Assembly (NCBI GenBank): GCA_028823855.1
Contig: JAPPFL010000032.1
Coordinates: forward strand, 171,022-235,021
Origin: Albidovulum sp.
GTDB taxonomy: Bacteria > Pseudomonadota > Alphaproteobacteria > Rhodobacterales > Rhodobacteraceae
Reading direction: 5' to 3'
DNA: 64,000 nt
Shown: in pieces, positions 54,502 through 63,946 of the stretch
How the letters are laid out: every line of letters begins with the position of its first letter
Position numbering within the stretch: position 1 is the stretch's first letter
Position numbers and translations under genes: made by a program
Notes under the pieces: model-generated
Told to the model about the DNA's origin: nothing
Database searches by the model: none
The model's input: only the letters and a program-made list of their open reading frames with translations

Positions 54502-55253
54502 TTCGGATGAACCGAATACAAGCAATAATCTTCGACAAGGACGGAACGCTTTTCGGGTTTCGAGCGACATGGTCTCCCTGGATTCGGGAATTGATCGATG
54601 ACCTCTCTGAAGGGAGCCAAAGCGTTGCCGATCGTTTAAGCCGGCGACTCGGGTTCGACTACGAGCAGTGCGAATTCGTGGAAACCAGCCCGTTTGTTCA
54701 CAGCACGCCCGAATTCATGCTTTCGGCGGTTTCTTCAGAATTCAAGAACAGAAGCGCCAGCGAGATCGTCGAGTACTTGAAAACTAGATCAGAGGCTGCG
54801 ACCCAAGTCGAAGCGGTTCCATTGCGACCTCTATTGGCTGAATTGCGCAGGCGAGGCTATAGGCTTGGCATAGCGACCAACGATTACGAAGCAGCCGCCA
54901 GATCTCATCTCGCAACCGCCAATTCCATCCCGTTTTTTGATTTCATCGCGGGATTTGACAGCGGATTTGGCCGAAAGCCCGACCCGGGCATGATCCACGC
55001 GTTTTGCGACGAGGTGGAGATTGCGCCTGAAAACACGGTCATGGTTGGAGATAGCCGAATTGACATTGAAGCGGCGCGATACGCGGGCGCAAGCGCTATC
55101 GGCGTGCTGACCGGCGTTGCCGACGTTCGAGACTTGGAGCCGGGCGCACTCTGCGTATTACAGGACATCGGCCAATTGCCGGACTGGCTTCGAGCAATGG
55201 AAGCGGAAGAATTAAAACGCGAAGATTGCGGCATTCCCAGCGGCGGCATCTAG
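54498..55253 (+). CDS. HAD-family hydrolase (phosphoglycolate phosphatase-like)
   Basis: Starting at ATG 54498 (ATG 54507 is also possible) the product has 251 residues. IIFDKDGTLFGF is HAD motif I, LGIATNDYEAAARS motif II, GRKPDPGMIHAF motif III and MVGDSRIDIEAARYAGASA motif IV. A helical cap between motifs I and II fits the Gph/PGP group. It removes phosphate from a small molecule, possibly 2-phosphoglycolate. It is translationally coupled to DUF3572, and the MttB-like gene follows 31 bp later. Confidence 0.87.
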   Translation: MIRMNRIQAIIFDKDGTLFGFRATWSPWIRELIDDLSEGSQSVADRLSRRLGFDYEQCEFVETSPFVHSTPEFMLSAVSSEFKNRSASEIVEYLKTRSEAATQVEAVPLRPLLAELRRRGYRLGIATNDYEAAARSHLATANSIPFFDFIAGFDSGFGRKPDPGMIHAFCDEVEIAPENTVMVGDSRIDIEAARYAGASAIGVLTGVADVRDLEPGALCVLQDIGQLPDWLRAMEAEELKREDCGIPSGGI

Positions 55254-55284
55254 GTCTTGCGCCGGCGGCAAGGAGGTTTGGAGA

Positions 55285-56832
55285 ATGCCTGCAGCCAAAA
55301 GAAGACGAAGCGGACGCGTCGCCAATTTAAAACGCTCAACTGTGTCCGCTGTCCGCCAAATGGACTGGCGCATACCCGAAAATATTGACCCGCCAATCGA
55401 ACCCTTGGGCGAGGAAGGCATCGCGAAGATTCATGACGGCGCGATGCGCATCCTCGAGGAAATCGGAATCGAGTTTCTAAATTCGGAATCGACGCGGATC
55501 CTCGCTGCGGAGGGCTGCCAAGTTGATGGCACGAATGTTCGAATGGACCGCGAATTCGTGATGGAGTCGATCAAGGCTTGCCCAAGGGAATTCCAAGTCC
55601 TTCCGCGCAATCCAGAGAGAAAGATAGCCATTGGCGGGAAGCACATTGTATTTGGAAATGTTTCATCGCCGCCGAACGTTTTGGATCTTGACCGCGGAAA
55701 ACGAGTGGGAAATCATGAAGATTTCCAAAAATTTGTTAAGCTGACGCAGTACTTCAATTGCATTCATCTCGCTGGCGGCTATCCGGTGGAACCGGTAGAC
55801 ATACATCCTTCGGTCAGGCATCTCCGATGCCTGTACGACAAGCTGACTTTGACCGACAAAGTCGCTCACGCCTATTCGCTGGGAAGCGAACGAGTCCTCG
55901 ATGCTATGGAGATGGTGCGAATTGCGGGGGGCTTGACGCACGAGGAATTCGAAGCCGGGCCGCGAATGTTCACTAATATCAATTCGACGTCGCCGCTCAA
56001 GCACGACACGCCGATGCTGGACGGAGCAATGCGAATGGCGCGCCGGGGACAAATGGTCATTGTTTCTCCTTTCACGCTGGCCGGCGCCATGGCGCCTGTC
56101 ACAATGGCGGGAGCCGTTACTCTTTCGATTGCCGAAGGATTGGCCGCGATTGCGCTGCTGCAAAGAATAAGGCCCGGAGCGGCGTGCGTGTTCGGAACAT
56201 TTACTTCCAACGTAGATATGCGTTCGGGCGCCCCAGCGTTCGGAACGCCTGAATATATGAGAGCGACTCAGATGACAGGCCAAATGTGCCGGTTTTACGG
56301 CATACCAATGCGCGCATCGAACGCCTGCGCCGCAAATGCGCCCGACGGCCAGGCAATGTGGGAAAGCGCGAATTCGCTGTGGTCGGCAGTACAGTCGCAT
56401 ACAAATATCGTCTACCACGCGGCAGGATGGCTCGAAGGCGGGCTTATCGCATGCTTTGAAAAATTCGTAATGGATTGCGAATTGCTTCAGCAGCTGCAAA
56501 GGTATTTCGACCCCTCGCTATTTAGCACCGCCGAAGACGGGATCGCACTCGACGCCGTTCGGGAGGTTGGGCCGAACGGCCACTTTTTCGGTGCCGCTCA
56601 CACGCGCGAAAGATACGAAACCGCGTTCTATGAACCGTTTCTCAGCGACTGGCGGAACTATGAACAATGGCAACTGGACGGCGGCATCTGGACGGCGCAG
56701 CGCGCGAACAAGGTTTTCAAAGCGATACTAAATGAATTCGAACCGCCTCCGATGGACGCCGGGATAAGGGAGGAGCTTCGGGAATTCGTAGAGCGCCGAA
56801 TAGCCGAAGGCGGAGTCCCTACGGATTTTTGA
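55285..56832 (+). CDS. MttB-family (trimethylamine methyltransferase-like) protein without pyrrolysine
   Basis: The 515-residue protein starts at an ATG behind AAGGAGGTTTGGAGA. It is a TIM-barrel MttB-family methyltransferase: IHDGAMRILEEIGIEFLNSE, FGNVSSPPNVLDLDRGKR, RMFTNINSTSPLKHDTPMLD and SPFTLAGAMAPVTMAGAVTL are typical. Archaeal MttB needs a pyrrolysine encoded by an in-frame TAG; this frame is uninterrupted, so it belongs to the non-Pyl group that includes glycine-betaine methyltransferases. These transfer a methyl group from a quaternary amine to a corrinoid protein. No corrinoid protein or second methyltransferase is adjacent, so the substrate and partner remain open. Confidence 0.87.
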   Translation: MPAAKRRRSGRVANLKRSTVSAVRQMDWRIPENIDPPIEPLGEEGIAKIHDGAMRILEEIGIEFLNSESTRILAAEGCQVDGTNVRMDREFVMESIKACPREFQVLPRNPERKIAIGGKHIVFGNVSSPPNVLDLDRGKRVGNHEDFQKFVKLTQYFNCIHLAGGYPVEPVDIHPSVRHLRCLYDKLTLTDKVAHAYSLGSERVLDAMEMVRIAGGLTHEEFEAGPRMFTNINSTSPLKHDTPMLDGAMRMARRGQMVIVSPFTLAGAMAPVTMAGAVTLSIAEGLAAIALLQRIRPGAACVFGTFTSNVDMRSGAPAFGTPEYMRATQMTGQMCRFYGIPMRASNACAANAPDGQAMWESANSLWSAVQSHTNIVYHAAGWLEGGLIACFEKFVMDCELLQQLQRYFDPSLFSTAEDGIALDAVREVGPNGHFFGAAHTRERYETAFYEPFLSDWRNYEQWQLDGGIWTAQRANKVFKAILNEFEPPPMDAGIREELREFVERRIAEGGVPTDF

Positions 56833-56857
56833 AGCCGTTCGTCTTCGACAAAGGCAT

Positions 56858-59290
56858 TCAAGTTCGCAGCTTGCCGCCCGTGGCTTTCGCGACGTTTTCG
56901 ATAATCCGTTTGCCCAGCGCTTCCGTTACTTCTTCCGTCAAGCTTCTTTCGAATGGCTGCATGCGCACCGTAACGGCAAGCGACTTTTTGCCCTCGCCAA
57001 ACCTAGATTCCGCGTCAACGCCGGTAAATTCGTCAAATATTTCTACGAAATCGATTAGCTTTCTGTCTGCGGCCGACGCCGCTCTGACGACATCCGCAGC
57101 CTCGACTCTAGCATCGACGACAAAAGCAAAGTCGCGTTCGACCGCCTGAAGATCGCTTGCAATTAGCGCATCCCGCGCTGGAGAGCGCGACCTTGCGAAC
57201 GGTATGCTGTCCAAGAAAACCGTAAAGGCGGATACCGGTCCTTTCACCGCCGCCGCGCGCAGCGCCCTAGGATTCAATTCTCCGAAGTACGCCAGTGTAA
57301 TTTTGGGGCCAAGTCCAATTGCGCCGGACCTGCCCGGATGCCACCAAGACGGCGCGTTCCGGCGGATCGATGTCGATTTCGGCGCGCCCGCCGCCGCGAG
57401 GATCGCTTCTACATCCGCCTTCGCGTCGAAGAGGTCCCCCTGCCGCCGCCCCGTTCGGTGGTGCCGGCGTCCGGTGCTTCCAACAATAATCCCGGCGGCC
57501 TGCAACGACTGCTCTCCAGGACGGCCGCCGGAAAATACTGGTCCGACTTCAAACAGGGCGAAATCTTCAAATCCTCTTGCGAGATTTCGAGACGCGGCCT
57601 GTAAGAGCCCCGGCAGCAAATCGGGGCGCATATGGCTCATGCCCGAAGCAATTGGATTCTGAAGCTGCTGGGAAACGGTGCCTCCGCCGAAGAGCTTTGC
57701 GACCTCCAGGTCGACAAAGCTATACGTTACGCATTCATTGTAACCGAGCGACGCAGCCGTACGTCGCGCGAAGCGCTCCCGTTTTTGCATGGGCGAAAGA
57801 ACCGGCTTCGTCACGCCGACAACCGTTCGACTCATCGGCCGGCTCTTAAGCTTTGAAAGCGACGTTACGCGCGCGATTTCTTCAACAATGTCCGCTTCCC
57901 CGGAAACGTCCGGTCTCCACGAGGGAACCTTGGCGCGCAATTTACCCTCTGCAACTTGCGGTTCGAATCCGAGGTCTTCGAGAATCCTGGTCTGCTCTTT
58001 CTCGGAAATGTCCATGCCGATCAGTTCCGCGACACGGCTGGGAGATATTTCGACCACGCGGGAAGGGTCGGGCATTGACCCGTCGAAAACGACATCCGAT
58101 GCTTCGCCGCCGCAAAGTTCTAGAATCATCTTTGTCGCCAGTTCCAGGCCTTCAAGCGTGAATTTGGGGTCTACGCCTCGTTCGAACCTGTATCTGGCAT
58201 CGGAATGTACCTTTAGGCGCCGCCCGGTACGCGCAATCACCAACGGGTCCCAATACGCGCTCTCAAGAAATACATTCGCGGTTTCATTTGTGCAGCCCGT
58301 CGATTTGCCTCCCGTAATCCCCGCAATGCTTTCCGGACCGGCATCATCGGAGATCGCGAGCATATTCTTCTCGAAGGTGTGCGTCGTATCGTCGAGCGCC
58401 ACGATCGATTCGCCGCCGGCCGACCAATGGATGCGCAGGCCGCCGACAAGCTTATCGAAATCGAATACGTGAAGCGGCCTGTTCCTGTCGTAGGTGTAGA
58501 AATTCGTTACATCCACCAAAGCCGAAATCGGTCTCAATCCGATGGACCTCAGTCTATTTTGAAGCCAGGCGGGGGAACTCTTGTTGTCGACTCCGCGAAT
58601 GACGCGGCCGTAGAAGGCGGGGCATCCGCCGTCTTTCGCATCGGGATCAATCGTTACCGAAACGGGAGACTTGAAGCGGCCCTCGATCTTCGCGGCGGCA
58701 GTCTGTTTCATCCGGCCAATTCCCCGAGCCGCCAAGTCGCGGGCGATGCCTCGCACGCCGAGCGCATCGGGTCGGTTCGGAGTGATCGCAATTTCGACGA
58801 CGGGATCGTTTCTGCCGGCGTAGTCGATATATCGTTCGCCCAGCGGCGCGTCGTCCGGCAGTTCGATTATGCCGTCATGCTCGTCGGAAACCATCAGCTC
58901 TCTTTCCGAGCAAAGCATTCCGTTGCTTTCAACTCCGCGAATGACGCTCGCCTTCAAGTCCATCTGCGTACCCGGTATCCTCGTTCCGACGGGTGCGAAA
59001 ACGCCGATCAGCCCGGTTCTTGCGTTTGGCGCTCCGCAAACGACCTGCATCTTTTCCGCTGGGTTGCTCGGCCCGCCGGGATAAGTCGCAACGGCGCAAA
59101 CCCTTAAACGGTCCGCATTTGGATGCCTCTCGCATTCGATCACGCGACAAATTCTAAATTCGCCATAGTCGTCAACGGGATCCTCAACGTTTTCAACTTC
59201 CAAACCAAGGTCAGTCAAAGCCTCCGCAATCTCGCCGAGGCTCGCGTTGGTTTCCAAGTGGTCCTTTAGCCAGGATAGTGTAAATTTCAT
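56858..59290 (-). CDS. pheT: Phenylalanyl-tRNA synthetase beta subunit
   Basis: This full-length 810-residue subunit starts MKFTLSWLKDHLETNASLGE and contains the N-terminal tRNA-binding OB domain, the B3/B4 editing region, B5 (SPSRVAELIGMDISEKEQTR), the catalytic-like core (LGYNECVTYSFVD) and the C-terminal anticodon-binding domain (AVERDFAFVVDARVEAADVV). It works with PheS as an alpha2-beta2 enzyme. Normally pheT directly follows pheS; here it lies on the other strand, 3.3 kb away, with an amidohydrolase gene and pyk-rpmI-rplT-pheS between. No damage to the frame is seen. Confidence 0.97.
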   Translation of the reverse strand: MKFTLSWLKDHLETNASLGEIAEALTDLGLEVENVEDPVDDYGEFRICRVIECERHPNADRLRVCAVATYPGGPSNPAEKMQVVCGAPNARTGLIGVFAPVGTRIPGTQMDLKASVIRGVESNGMLCSERELMVSDEHDGIIELPDDAPLGERYIDYAGRNDPVVEIAITPNRPDALGVRGIARDLAARGIGRMKQTAAAKIEGRFKSPVSVTIDPDAKDGGCPAFYGRVIRGVDNKSSPAWLQNRLRSIGLRPISALVDVTNFYTYDRNRPLHVFDFDKLVGGLRIHWSAGGESIVALDDTTHTFEKNMLAISDDAGPESIAGITGGKSTGCTNETANVFLESAYWDPLVIARTGRRLKVHSDARYRFERGVDPKFTLEGLELATKMILELCGGEASDVVFDGSMPDPSRVVEISPSRVAELIGMDISEKEQTRILEDLGFEPQVAEGKLRAKVPSWRPDVSGEADIVEEIARVTSLSKLKSRPMSRTVVGVTKPVLSPMQKRERFARRTAASLGYNECVTYSFVDLEVAKLFGGGTVSQQLQNPIASGMSHMRPDLLPGLLQAASRNLARGFEDFALFEVGPVFSGGRPGEQSLQAAGIIVGSTGRRHHRTGRRQGDLFDAKADVEAILAAAGAPKSTSIRRNAPSWWHPGRSGAIGLGPKITLAYFGELNPRALRAAAVKGPVSAFTVFLDSIPFARSRSPARDALIASDLQAVERDFAFVVDARVEAADVVRAASAADRKLIDFVEIFDEFTGVDAESRFGEGKKSLAVTVRMQPFERSLTEEVTEALGKRIIENVAKATGGKLRT

Positions 59291-59436
59291 CTTTCCGTCG
59301 TCATTCTTGCTACGGTGCGCCGTCCATTAATGCATGCCGGATTTCGAATAAAGCGCGTCCGGCCGATTTCGATTCGATTCTCCAATGCGCGCAACACGGA
59401 TTCGCCAGCCCGGTCGATCGCAAATCGAAGCCCCGG

Positions 59437-60171
59437 TCATCTCGTCGCTCTTTGTATAAGCGGCGCAAACCGTTCCGCCCATTTTTCCTGGCCTTCTTCG
59501 GTTGCTATTTCATCGCTTCGAATTTCCAGCAAGACGTGCCTGCGTCCTTTTTGCGCGGCGTGCCTGTTTAGCGTATCGCCAGGCAACTGGCCCGAATAAG
59601 GCTGGTTTACGCCGACGCATATTCCCTTTTCCAATTTAAGAAGTTCGACCAAAGGCTTGGCGACGCGATCGTCCCGTCCGAAAAGCACCCCCACGTGCCA
59701 CGGTCTAATTTTGAAGCCCTTCAGCCTCGGCGCAAAACTGTGCACCGATACCAAAACGGGATCGGCTATTTCCGACAGCAGGCTTTCCAAGCCGTCGTGG
59801 TACGGACGGTGGTAGGACGCGAGGCGGCGCTCTCGCTCGGACCGAGTCAGATTCCGGTTTGCGGGAATTATGGTTCCGTCCGAAATCTGCATGATTAGCG
59901 TCGGATCCGACTCGTCTCGATTCGCGTCTATGACGAGGCGAGAGAATTTGGAAAGGAACGCTGGCGCGCCCAATAGGCGCGAGAGCCCCGCGGCGACGCC
60001 CGCCGCGCCAATATCATATGCGATATGGCGCCGCATCTCTTCCGGAGGAAGGCCTAGAGAGCCGTTGCCGACTTCGGACGGCACTTCGTTCGATGCGTGG
60101 TCGCAAACGATGACCGTACCGCTTTTTTGGCCCGGGCAAAGAGTTTCGTAGGGATTCGCGCGGACTGGCAT
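59437..60171 (-). CDS. N-formylglutamate amidohydrolase
   Basis: The ATG at 60171 follows GAAGG closely and yields 244 residues. VIVCDHASNEVPSEVGNGSL, HIAYDIGAAGVAAGLSRLLG, SRLVIDANRDESDPTLI and SVHSFAPRLKG are the motifs of this zinc amidase family. It splits N-formylglutamate in histidine degradation, or related N-formyl acids; no other hut gene is near. The gene lies between pheT and pyk, and shares the short intergenic region with the divergent pyk. Confidence 0.9.
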   Translation of the reverse strand: MPVRANPYETLCPGQKSGTVIVCDHASNEVPSEVGNGSLGLPPEEMRRHIAYDIGAAGVAAGLSRLLGAPAFLSKFSRLVIDANRDESDPTLIMQISDGTIIPANRNLTRSERERRLASYHRPYHDGLESLLSEIADPVLVSVHSFAPRLKGFKIRPWHVGVLFGRDDRVAKPLVELLKLEKGICVGVNQPYSGQLPGDTLNRHAAQKGRRHVLLEIRSDEIATEEGQEKWAERFAPLIQRATR

Positions 60172-60302
60172 AGCACCTTCGGACTTTCGATTCGGGCGGG
60201 AATACGGCAATCGAGCCCGTTAAGCCAGTTGTCATTCGGCGAATTCCAACTCATATTGGCTTTGTCGGCGACCATTTTGGGTCAAAATTACAGGAATTTA
60301 AC

Positions 60303-61718
60303 ATGAGACGCTTGCGGCAAGTGAAAATCGTGGCCACGTTGGGGCCTAAATCTTGCGAATACGGAATTATCCGCGACCTATTCTTAGCGGGCGCCGACGT
60401 TTTCAGGCTTAACATGAGCCACGGCTGCCAGGACGAAGTGCGAAAAATGCACGCGGCCATTCGCCGAGTTGAACTGGAGACAGCTCGCCCGATCGGCATA
60501 CTCGTCGATTTGCAAGGGCCTAAAATCCGCTGCGGTATTTTTGAGAAGGATTCCGTCGAGATCATTGCCGGAGAATTGTTCCGCTTCGATCTTGAGCCGA
60601 TTCCAGGCGATTCGCGCAGAGTTTGCCTTCCGCACAAGGAGATATTCGACGCGCTGTCGCCAGGTCACAAACTTCTCGTAAACGACGGAAAAATTCGTCT
60701 CTCCGTAGAATCCTGCGGCTCGGAATTCGCCGACTGCAGGGTCGAGGTCGGAGGGCAAGTATCCAATCGGAAGGGCGTAAACCTACCCGATTCGAACGTC
60801 GCATTGTCCGCCATTTCGGAAAAGGACCGCGAAGACCTGGAATTCGCATGCGGCCTAGGTATCGATTGGATAGGGCTTTCCTTCATCCAAAACGGAGACG
60901 ACGTAGCTGAAGGCCGCCGCTTGGCGCGCGGACGCGCGGCAATTCTTTCCAAAATAGAAAAACCGGCCGCGGTGGCAGCCTTCGGCGATATCCTTGAAGC
61001 CTCGGACAGCATCATGGTCGCTCGAGGAGATCTTGGGGTTGAGCTTCCGGTACAAAACGTTCCGCCAATCCAAAAACGGCTAATCGCGAGCTGCAGAGCA
61101 GCGGCTAAACCCGTGATCGTCGCAACCCAAATGCTCGAAAGCATGGTTTTCAGCCCTTCCCCGACGAGAGCGGAAGTGTCTGATGTAGCGACGGCAATCT
61201 ATGAAGGCGCAGATGCAGTAATGCTGTCCGCCGAGTCGGCCGCCGGCGAATACCCCGTAGAATCGGTCGGGACGATGAATGACATCGCGGTCGAAATCGA
61301 AAGCGATCCGGCCTATCGCGAAGCAGTAGAAACGTCGCGGTGCGTAACACGGACCACAATCGCGGACGCAATTACGGCAGCGGCGCGCGAAGTGGCGGAA
61401 AACACCGATGTTAGGGCTCTTTGCTGCTTTACTCATTCGGGCACCACGGTAGCTTTGGTCGCTAGAGAAAGACCACGAGTGCCCACGGTCGCGATGACGC
61501 CTTTCGAAAAGATCGCGCGGCGGTTAAGTTTGACTTGGGGGTCTCACTGCATCGTAGTCGATTCAATTGTGGATTTCGAAGATGCCGTAGCGAAAGCTTC
61601 AAATATCGCGCGAACAGAAAATTTCGCCGAACCGGAAGATCAAATCGTAATTATAACCGGAATGCCGTTCAATGTTGCCGGAACAACGAACATTGTCCGG
61701 GTAGCGCCCGTTTCGTAA
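60303..61718 (+). CDS. pyk: Pyruvate kinase
   Basis: The 471-residue enzyme begins MRRLRQVKIVATLGPKSCEY and contains FRLNMSHG, VDLQGPKIRCGIF, ILSKIEKPAAV with the active-site lysine and glutamate, and MVARGDLGVELPVQNVPP. It makes pyruvate and ATP from phosphoenolpyruvate. Pyk just upstream of rpmI-rplT is a common order in Alphaproteobacteria, so this side of the region keeps its normal layout. Confidence 0.96.
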   Translation: MRRLRQVKIVATLGPKSCEYGIIRDLFLAGADVFRLNMSHGCQDEVRKMHAAIRRVELETARPIGILVDLQGPKIRCGIFEKDSVEIIAGELFRFDLEPIPGDSRRVCLPHKEIFDALSPGHKLLVNDGKIRLSVESCGSEFADCRVEVGGQVSNRKGVNLPDSNVALSAISEKDREDLEFACGLGIDWIGLSFIQNGDDVAEGRRLARGRAAILSKIEKPAAVAAFGDILEASDSIMVARGDLGVELPVQNVPPIQKRLIASCRAAAKPVIVATQMLESMVFSPSPTRAEVSDVATAIYEGADAVMLSAESAAGEYPVESVGTMNDIAVEIESDPAYREAVETSRCVTRTTIADAITAAAREVAENTDVRALCCFTHSGTTVALVARERPRVPTVAMTPFEKIARRLSLTWGSHCIVVDSIVDFEDAVAKASNIARTENFAEPEDQIVIITGMPFNVAGTTNIVRVAPVS

Positions 61719-61916
61719 CTAGATTCGCGGCGCGCAGGGGACTTAGCGACTTCGGATCAGGCTCCTTGGGAATAACAGTCTTGCCTGATAAACGATAAAT
61801 GACGAATTTTGTTGCCAACGGGCTGCGGTTCCTGTACAGGCTGCGCCTTCAATAGCGCGGCCGGCCGAACGCGGCATGCCGAGTCGCGTGCGAATCTCAA
61901 GACCGGAGAGTCGAAA
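61719..61916 (+). promoter_or_regulatory. Leader region of rpmI-rplT
   Basis: About 200 bp precede rpmI. A short frame from ATG 61799 could encode an 18-residue peptide ending at TAG 61853-61855. GGCTGCGGTTCCTGTACAGG and the following GGCTGCGCC give local pairing possibilities. In other bacteria this leader binds L20 to autoregulate the operon; here that is only a possibility from position. Confidence 0.3.
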
Positions 61917-62117
61917 ATGCCCAAGATGAAAACCAAGTCGAGTGCGAAAAAGCGCTTTAAAGTGACGGCCAACGGACGAATCAAGGTACAGCAAACCGGC
62001 AAAAGGCATGGAATGATAAAGAGGAGCAACAAGTTCATCCGCAATGCTCGCGGTACGACCACTTTATCGAAGCCGGACGAAAAAATTGTTAAATCCTTTC
62101 TTCCGTACGGCCGTTGA
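61917..62117 (+). CDS. rpmI: 50S ribosomal protein L35
   Basis: The ATG at 61917 with GGAGAG upstream gives 66 residues starting [20 protein letters not shown] and ending VKSFLPYGR. This very basic protein of the large ribosomal subunit is of normal length. The frame is open upstream without similarity. rplT starts 12 bp after its stop, the universal rpmI-rplT order. Confidence 0.97.
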   Translation: MPKMKTKSSAKKRFKVTANGRIKVQQTGKRHGMIKRSNKFIRNARGTTTLSKPDEKIVKSFLPYGR

Positions 62118-62129
62118 AGGAGAGCGATC

Positions 62130-62492
62130 ATGGCACGCGTCAGAAGCGGTAAAGTAACCCATGCACGCCACAAGAAAGTTATAAAGGCTGCAAAGGGCTA
62201 TTACGGTCGCCGGAAGAATACTTTCAAAACGGCCAAGCAAGCGGTCGATAAGGCACGCCAATACGCGACGCGCGACCGCAAGCAGAGAAAGCGCAATTTC
62301 CGCGCGCTTTGGATCCAGCGAATAAACGCGGCTGTCCGCCTGAATGACGCAAACCTGAATTACTCGAGGTTTATTCATGGGCTGAACCGCGCAGGGATCG
62401 AAGTGGACAGGAAAATGCTCGCGGATTTGGCCGTCAAAGAACCGGAAGCTTTCGCCGAGATCGTCGCAAAGTCCAAATCGGCCTTGGACTAG
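62130..62492 (+). CDS. rplT: 50S ribosomal protein L20
   Basis: The 120-residue protein begins [20 protein letters not shown] and has [18 protein letters not shown] and [20 protein letters not shown], the L20 signature. It is an early assembly protein of the 50S subunit and in several bacteria represses its own operon. The ATG follows GAAGGAGAGCG. pheS starts about 110 bp later on the same strand. Confidence 0.98.
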   Translation: MARVRSGKVTHARHKKVIKAAKGYYGRRKNTFKTAKQAVDKARQYATRDRKQRKRNFRALWIQRINAAVRLNDANLNYSRFIHGLNRAGIEVDRKMLADLAVKEPEAFAEIVAKSKSALD

Positions 62493-62605
62493 GGACCGGG
62501 GACGCAACTCCTCTACCGTGCCGCGCCGCGATTTTCCGGAGTCGTAAGAAACCGGGCGACCTTCTCGCTGGCAGCCGAGCAAATTCAGGCAGAGGTTGAC
62601 CGAAC

Positions 62606-63688
62606 ATGGATGGTGTTGACGAACTCAGGCAAAAATACTTGGGGCTCGTTGCAGCCGCCGAGGATGAATCCAGTCTCGAAAAAGTTCGTGTTGCCGCGTT
62701 AGGCAAAAAGGGCGAAATCAACTTGATGCTTCGTCGTCTCGTCGACTTGGACAAGGACGAACGCAGAAAAGCCGGAATTTCGCTAAACGAGCTCAAAACT
62801 GAAGTTTCGTCCGCTTTGGCCGCCAAAAAGGCCGCCTTCGCGGACGCTGCTCTCGACGAAATGCTTCGCACCGAGTGGATCGACGTAACTTTGCCCGGTC
62901 GTCCGAGACGGTCCGGCACAATTCACCCGGTTAGCCAAGTAACCGAGGAAGTTACGGCAATTTTTGCGGATTTGGGATTTGAAGTCGCAGAGGGTCCGCA
63001 GATCGAAACCGATTGGCACAATTTCGATGCGCTGAACATGCATCCGGACCATCCCGCCAGGCAGGAGCACGATACATTTTTCATGGCCAGAAACGAAAGT
63101 GACGACGGGCCGCCGAATGTGTTGCGCACGCATACGTCGCCGGTGCAAATTCGCGCCATGCGGGAACGCGGCGCGCCAATCCGGATCATCGCGCCAGGAA
63201 GAGTTTACAGGTGCGACTACGACCAGACCCATACGCCGATGTTTCACCAGGTTGAGGGCCTAGCCATTGATCGCGATGTGACGATGGCGAACCTGAAATG
63301 GCTACTCGAGGAATTCTGTCGTGCATATTTCGAGGTCGACAGGGCAGAGCTTAGGTTTCGAGCGTCGCATTTCCCGTTTACCGAACCTTCGGCTGAAGTC
63401 GACTTGCGATGCTCTTGGGACGCGGGCCAGCTTAAAGTTGGCGAAGGCGACCAATGGATGGAGATTCTCGGTTCTGGAATGGTCCATCCTAATGTGCTCA
63501 GAGCCGGCCGCATTGAACCGCGCGACTGGCAGGGATTTGCTTTCGGGATCGGAATCGACCGCCTTGCGATGCTAAAGTACGGCATTCCCGATTTGAGAAA
63601 TTTCTTTGAATCTGATCTGCGCTGGCTAAGGCATTTCGGATTCGCTCCGCTTGACGCGCCGACATTGCATTGCGGCTTAAGCACCTGA
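62606..63688 (+). CDS. pheS: Phenylalanyl-tRNA synthetase alpha subunit
   Basis: The 360-residue subunit has the N-terminal coiled coil (residues 1-100) and the class II catalytic core: [52 protein letters not shown] (motif 2) and [20 protein letters not shown] (motif 3). It charges tRNA-Phe with PheT. In most alphaproteobacteria pheT follows directly; here the 3' side carries an inverted repeat and transposase debris and pheT is elsewhere. Confidence 0.97.
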   Translation: MDGVDELRQKYLGLVAAAEDESSLEKVRVAALGKKGEINLMLRRLVDLDKDERRKAGISLNELKTEVSSALAAKKAAFADAALDEMLRTEWIDVTLPGRPRRSGTIHPVSQVTEEVTAIFADLGFEVAEGPQIETDWHNFDALNMHPDHPARQEHDTFFMARNESDDGPPNVLRTHTSPVQIRAMRERGAPIRIIAPGRVYRCDYDQTHTPMFHQVEGLAIDRDVTMANLKWLLEEFCRAYFEVDRAELRFRASHFPFTEPSAEVDLRCSWDAGQLKVGEGDQWMEILGSGMVHPNVLRAGRIEPRDWQGFAFGIGIDRLAMLKYGIPDLRNFFESDLRWLRHFGFAPLDAPTLHCGLST

Positions 63689-63709
63689 TTCAAGCAGATT
63701 CGAATTATG

Positions 63710-63748
63710 CTCAGCGCATTGCCGGGGTTCTAAAGAAGGTGCGCTGAG
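63710..63748 (+). terminator. Inverted repeat after pheS
   Basis: CTCAGCGCA (63710-63718) and TGCGCTGAG (63740-63748) form a perfect 9-bp stem with a 21-base loop, 21 bp after the pheS stop. No T-run follows, so it may be a factor-dependent terminator, a processing site or part of an insertion-sequence end. Confidence 0.35.
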
Positions 63749-63930
63749 GGCCGGGACCCGGAATCGAATACGAGAAGTCGACGCTAAGCGGCACCGTCGG
63801 GCGCCTCGCCAAATCCTCTTCGGGGGACGCGAAGCCGACCGTCGCCGTGGACGCCGGGATCGCGAGCGAGGAGAACCTCGAATGGCTGCACTCGGAGGGC
63901 TATCACCGGATCTCGGTCGACCGCGGGCTG
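63748..63930 (+). mobile_element. IS1634-type transposase remnant
   Basis: From a TGA at 63745 onward the frame reads GIEYEKSTLSGTVGRLAKSS, then DAKPTVAVDAGIASEENLEW and LHSEGYHRISVDRG. The VAVDAGIASEENLEWL segment is the strongly conserved second catalytic aspartate region of IS1634 (IS4-superfamily) transposases. Only about 60 codons remain, without the first or last catalytic residue, so the element is dead. GC content appears higher than in pheS. It sits where pheT would be expected. Confidence 0.78.
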
Positions 63931-63946
63931 CCCATTGGTCTTAAAT

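Noticed and set aside
61757..62173. 138-aa minus-strand frame over rpmI
   Set aside because: It is antisense to the ribosomal protein genes and has no support.
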